Positions 41,230 to 43,427 of a stretch of 43,427 nt of DNA are shown here, one piece after another. The stretch spans positions 1 to 43,427 of the forward strand of contig JAFVVN010000015.1 in NCBI GenBank assembly GCA_017502125.1. The letters are read 5' to 3'. A model generated the notes under the pieces. It saw nothing but the letters and a program-made list of their open reading frames with translations, ran no database searches and was not told where the DNA came from. The number at the start of each line of letters is the position of its first letter. Within the stretch, counting starts at the first letter, position 1. The position numbers and the translations under genes are program-made. This stretch comes from Bacteroidales bacterium (GTDB lineage Bacteria; Bacteroidota; Bacteroidia; Bacteroidales; UBA932).

Positions 41230-43427
41230 ATGAAACTTTCGGAACTCTCAACAGGCGAACGCGCGGTGGTCGTAAAGGTAAACGGCCACGGAGGCTTCCG
41301 TAAGAGGATACGTGAGATGGGTTTCGTGCGTGGCAGCAAGGTCAAGGTCATCCTCAATGCTCCTCTGCGTGACCCCATAGAATATGAAATTATCGGATAT
41401 AAGATTTCCCTCAGGCGTGAGGAGTCCGACAAGATAGAGGTGATCAGTGAATCAGAGGCGAAGGAACTCTTCCTTAAGTCAGAGGCGCTTCCGGCCCTTG
41501 ATGCGGGTCGTGAGGTGTGGCTTGAATATGCGATGGACCGTCTGGCTGAGCAAAGAAGAAAGGTCATCAAGGTGGCCCTTGTGGGAAATCCTAACTGCGG
41601 CAAGACCTCCCTCTTCAATATGGCTTCCGGAAGCCACGAGCATGTGGGAAACTACAGCGGAGTGACCGTCGATGCCAAGGAGGGCGTGTTCGAGCACGGT
41701 GGATACAAGTTTCAGCTGATAGACCTTCCCGGCACATATTCGCTCTCGGCATATAGTCCGGAGGAACTCTATGTCCGTAAAAGTCTTCTTGAAGACATGC
41801 CGGATGTCGTCATCAATGTGGTCGATGCATCCAACCTCCAGCGCAATCTCTACCTCACCACCCAGCTCATCGACATGAACCTCCGCGTGGTCATGGCTCT
41901 CAATATGTATGATGAGCTTCAGGCCAAGGGAGATAAGCTGGATGTCAAGCAGTTGGGCTATCTTCTCGGTATGCCGGTCGTACCCACGATAAGCAGGATA
42001 GGTGAGGGAATAGACTGCCTTTTCGACACTGTGATCCAGATCTACGAGAAGAGTGACCCCCACCTTGCCAGACACATCCACATCAATCATGGAACCGAAC
42101 TGGAGCAGAGCATTGATCGCCTGAAACATCTGATATGGAAGACTCCTGACATCCAGTACAAGTATTCCACCAGGTATCTTGCCATCAAATATCTTGAGAA
42201 TGACAAGGAGATCGAAAAGGTGGTGGAGTCGTTGCATAACAGGGATGAGATCATCGCAGCCAGGTATGAGGAGAACAACAGGATAAGGGAACTTCTGGGA
42301 TCCGGAATCGAATCGTCATTGGTGGATGCCAAGTATGGTTTTGTTCAGGGAGCACTTGCCGAGACATATGAACCAGGCAGGAATCAGCGGAGAAACCGGA
42401 CCGTCACTGACCGCATAGATGCCGTCGTGACCAACCGCTGGGCTGCCTTTCCTATATTCTTCTTCCTCCTGTATCTTATGTTCGAGGGGACCTTCGCCAT
42501 CGGTGACTATCCGATGCGATGGATCGAGTGGATAGTGTCCCATATCGGTTCGTTTGTGGGTTCTGCAATGTCTGACGGGTGGCTGAAGGATCTGATTGTG
42601 GACGGAGTGATAGGTGGAGTGGGAAGTGTCCTGGTCTTCCTCCCGAACATCCTTCTCCTGTATATGTTCATCTCCCTTCTTGAGGATTCGGGATATATGG
42701 CGCGTGCAGCCTTCATAATGGACAGGCTCATGCATAAGATTGGTCTTCACGGCAAGTCATTCATTCCCATGATAATGGGCTTCGGCTGCAATGTGCCGGC
42801 CGTTATGGCTACGCGTACCATTGAGAGCCCGAAGAGCCGTCTGATCACCATGCTCATCATTCCACTGATGTCCTGCGCGGGCAGAATGCCGGTGTATATA
42901 TTGCTTGCCGGTGCGTTCTTCCCACGTCATGCGGGAGCTGTCCTTCTGGGACTCTATGCCTTGGGAATCCTTCTGGCCATCCTCGCGGCACGTGTCATGA
43001 GCCACTTCTTCAGGGATGACGACCTTCCTTTCGTAATGGAACTTCCTCCATACCGCGTCCCGACTGCGAAATCAGTCTTCCGTCACACATGGGAGAAGGG
43101 TCGCCAGTATCTCCAGAAGATGAGCGGAGTCATCCTCATATGCTCTGTAGTCATCTGGTTCCTCGGATATTTCCCTAATCACAATGCCTATGAGACTGTT
43201 GAACAGCAGCAGGAACATTCGTTCATCGGCTATATAGGCAAGTCTATGGAACCTGTCCTTGAGCCACTCGGATTCGACTGGCGGATGGGAGTCGGTATTG
43301 TTGCCGGTGTCGGTGCCAAGGAATTGGTGGTCAGCACCTTGGGTGTGATGTATGCTGATGAGGAACCGCTTGAGGTCGCTGTTTCCGAGGCCGGCTCTGG
43401 TTCTGATTCTGGTTCTGGTTCTGATTC
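41230..43427 (+). CDS. feoB: FeoA-FeoB fusion ferrous iron transporter, 3' truncated by the window
   Basis: 732 residues are present and the frame is open at the right edge. Residues ~1-75 are a FeoA SH3-like domain (MKLSELSTGERAVVVKVNGH). A linker leads to the G domain (~110-280): G1 LVGNPNCGKTS, G3 DLPGTYSL, G4 NMYD. Then comes the GDI-like helical region and the membrane part with two gate regions, including FIPMIMGFGCNVPAVMATRT and a late GVGAKELVVSTLGVM. FeoB imports Fe2+ across the inner membrane, driven or gated by nucleotide hydrolysis; the FeoA fusion is usual in Bacteroidales. The last visible residues are a Gly/Ser/Asp repeat (SGSDSGSGSDS) in the loop after the gate motif. Divergent from the DUF4929-like lipoprotein. 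Not related to the glycan genes. Confidence 0.97.
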   Translation, partial: MKLSELSTGERAVVVKVNGHGGFRKRIREMGFVRGSKVKVILNAPLRDPIEYEIIGYKISLRREESDKIEVISESEAKELFLKSEALPALDAGREVWLEYAMDRLAEQRRKVIKVALVGNPNCGKTSLFNMASGSHEHVGNYSGVTVDAKEGVFEHGGYKFQLIDLPGTYSLSAYSPEELYVRKSLLEDMPDVVINVVDASNLQRNLYLTTQLIDMNLRVVMALNMYDELQAKGDKLDVKQLGYLLGMPVVPTISRIGEGIDCLFDTVIQIYEKSDPHLARHIHINHGTELEQSIDRLKHLIWKTPDIQYKYSTRYLAIKYLENDKEIEKVVESLHNRDEIIAARYEENNRIRELLGSGIESSLVDAKYGFVQGALAETYEPGRNQRRNRTVTDRIDAVVTNRWAAFPIFFFLLYLMFEGTFAIGDYPMRWIEWIVSHIGSFVGSAMSDGWLKDLIVDGVIGGVGSVLVFLPNILLLYMFISLLEDSGYMARAAFIMDRLMHKIGLHGKSFIPMIMGFGCNVPAVMATRTIESPKSRLITMLIIPLMSCAGRMPVYILLAGAFFPRHAGAVLLGLYALGILLAILAARVMSHFFRDDDLPFVMELPPYRVPTAKSVFRHTWEKGRQYLQKMSGVILICSVVIWFLGYFPNHNAYETVEQQQEHSFIGYIGKSMEPVLEPLGFDWRMGVGIVAGVGAKELVVSTLGVMYADEEPLEVAVSEAGSGSDSGSGSD

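Noticed and set aside
41479-42237. A 252-codon open frame on the minus strand
   Set aside because: Antisense to the FeoB G domain, which is certain.

Overview
The window looks like part of a Bacteroidales (Bacteroidota) chromosome. The evidence is SusC/SusD pairs, a long list of SPII lipoproteins, BACON and DUF5018-type domains, TAnnTTTG-type -7 boxes, weak Shine-Dalgarno sequences, and a FeoA-FeoB fusion. The genus cannot be settled from the sequence alone. No rRNA, tRNA, CRISPR array or intact insertion sequence was seen, and no regulator gene (HTCS, SusR, ECF/anti-sigma) was found.

Layout. 1-7109 is the 3' part of one polysaccharide-utilisation-like operon whose SusC must lie upstream: SusD (cut at the window edge), a DUF5018-type lipoprotein, a phosphodiester glycosidase (NAGPA domain), a GHL10-like glycosidase and a BACON lipoprotein. 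7245-8408 is an N-acylglucosamine 2-epimerase. 8483-8869 holds a palindromic promoter and an internally deleted AAA-ATPase remnant. 8925-11081 is a six-hairpin glycosidase. Facing it on the minus strand are a GH97 of SusB (inverting) type and a LamG-GDPD lipoprotein (11116-14999). 15073-17235 is a GH89 alpha-N-acetylglucosaminidase, convergent with a second NAGPA lipoprotein (17271-18332). 18442-31124 is a second complete operon: SusC, SusD, two DUF5018-type lipoproteins, three tandem GHL10-like enzymes and a GH97 of retaining alpha-galactosidase type. 31158-32631 holds an SGNH/GxDLY esterase between two remnants of C10 (streptopain-type) protease genes. Then come an unknown lipoprotein, an FAD-dependent oxidoreductase lipoprotein with an SLH-like C-terminus, and a minus-strand operon (39191 to 35191) of an HGSNAT/NagX-like membrane acyltransferase, a CE2-like esterase and a calcineurin-like phosphoesterase. 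39352 onward is housekeeping-like: lipocalin, an unknown lipoprotein, FeoAB (cut at the right edge).

How it may work together. The enzymes repeatedly point at N-acetylhexosamine and phosphodiester chemistry: two NAGPA domains, a GDPD, GH89, an HGSNAT-like protein, an N-acylhexosamine epimerase, and four GHL10-like enzymes whose E. coli relative DigH acts on denuded peptidoglycan glycan. I infer a surface system for a phosphodiester-containing, alpha-GlcNAc/alpha-hexose-decorated glycan. Gram-positive teichoic acid and wall glycan is one candidate; alpha-GlcNAc-capped host mucin or a fungal phosphoglycan are alternatives. This is a hypothesis from domain content. What the sequence shows directly are the gene order, the domains and the catalytic residues, several of which keep the exact spacing I recall for characterised relatives.
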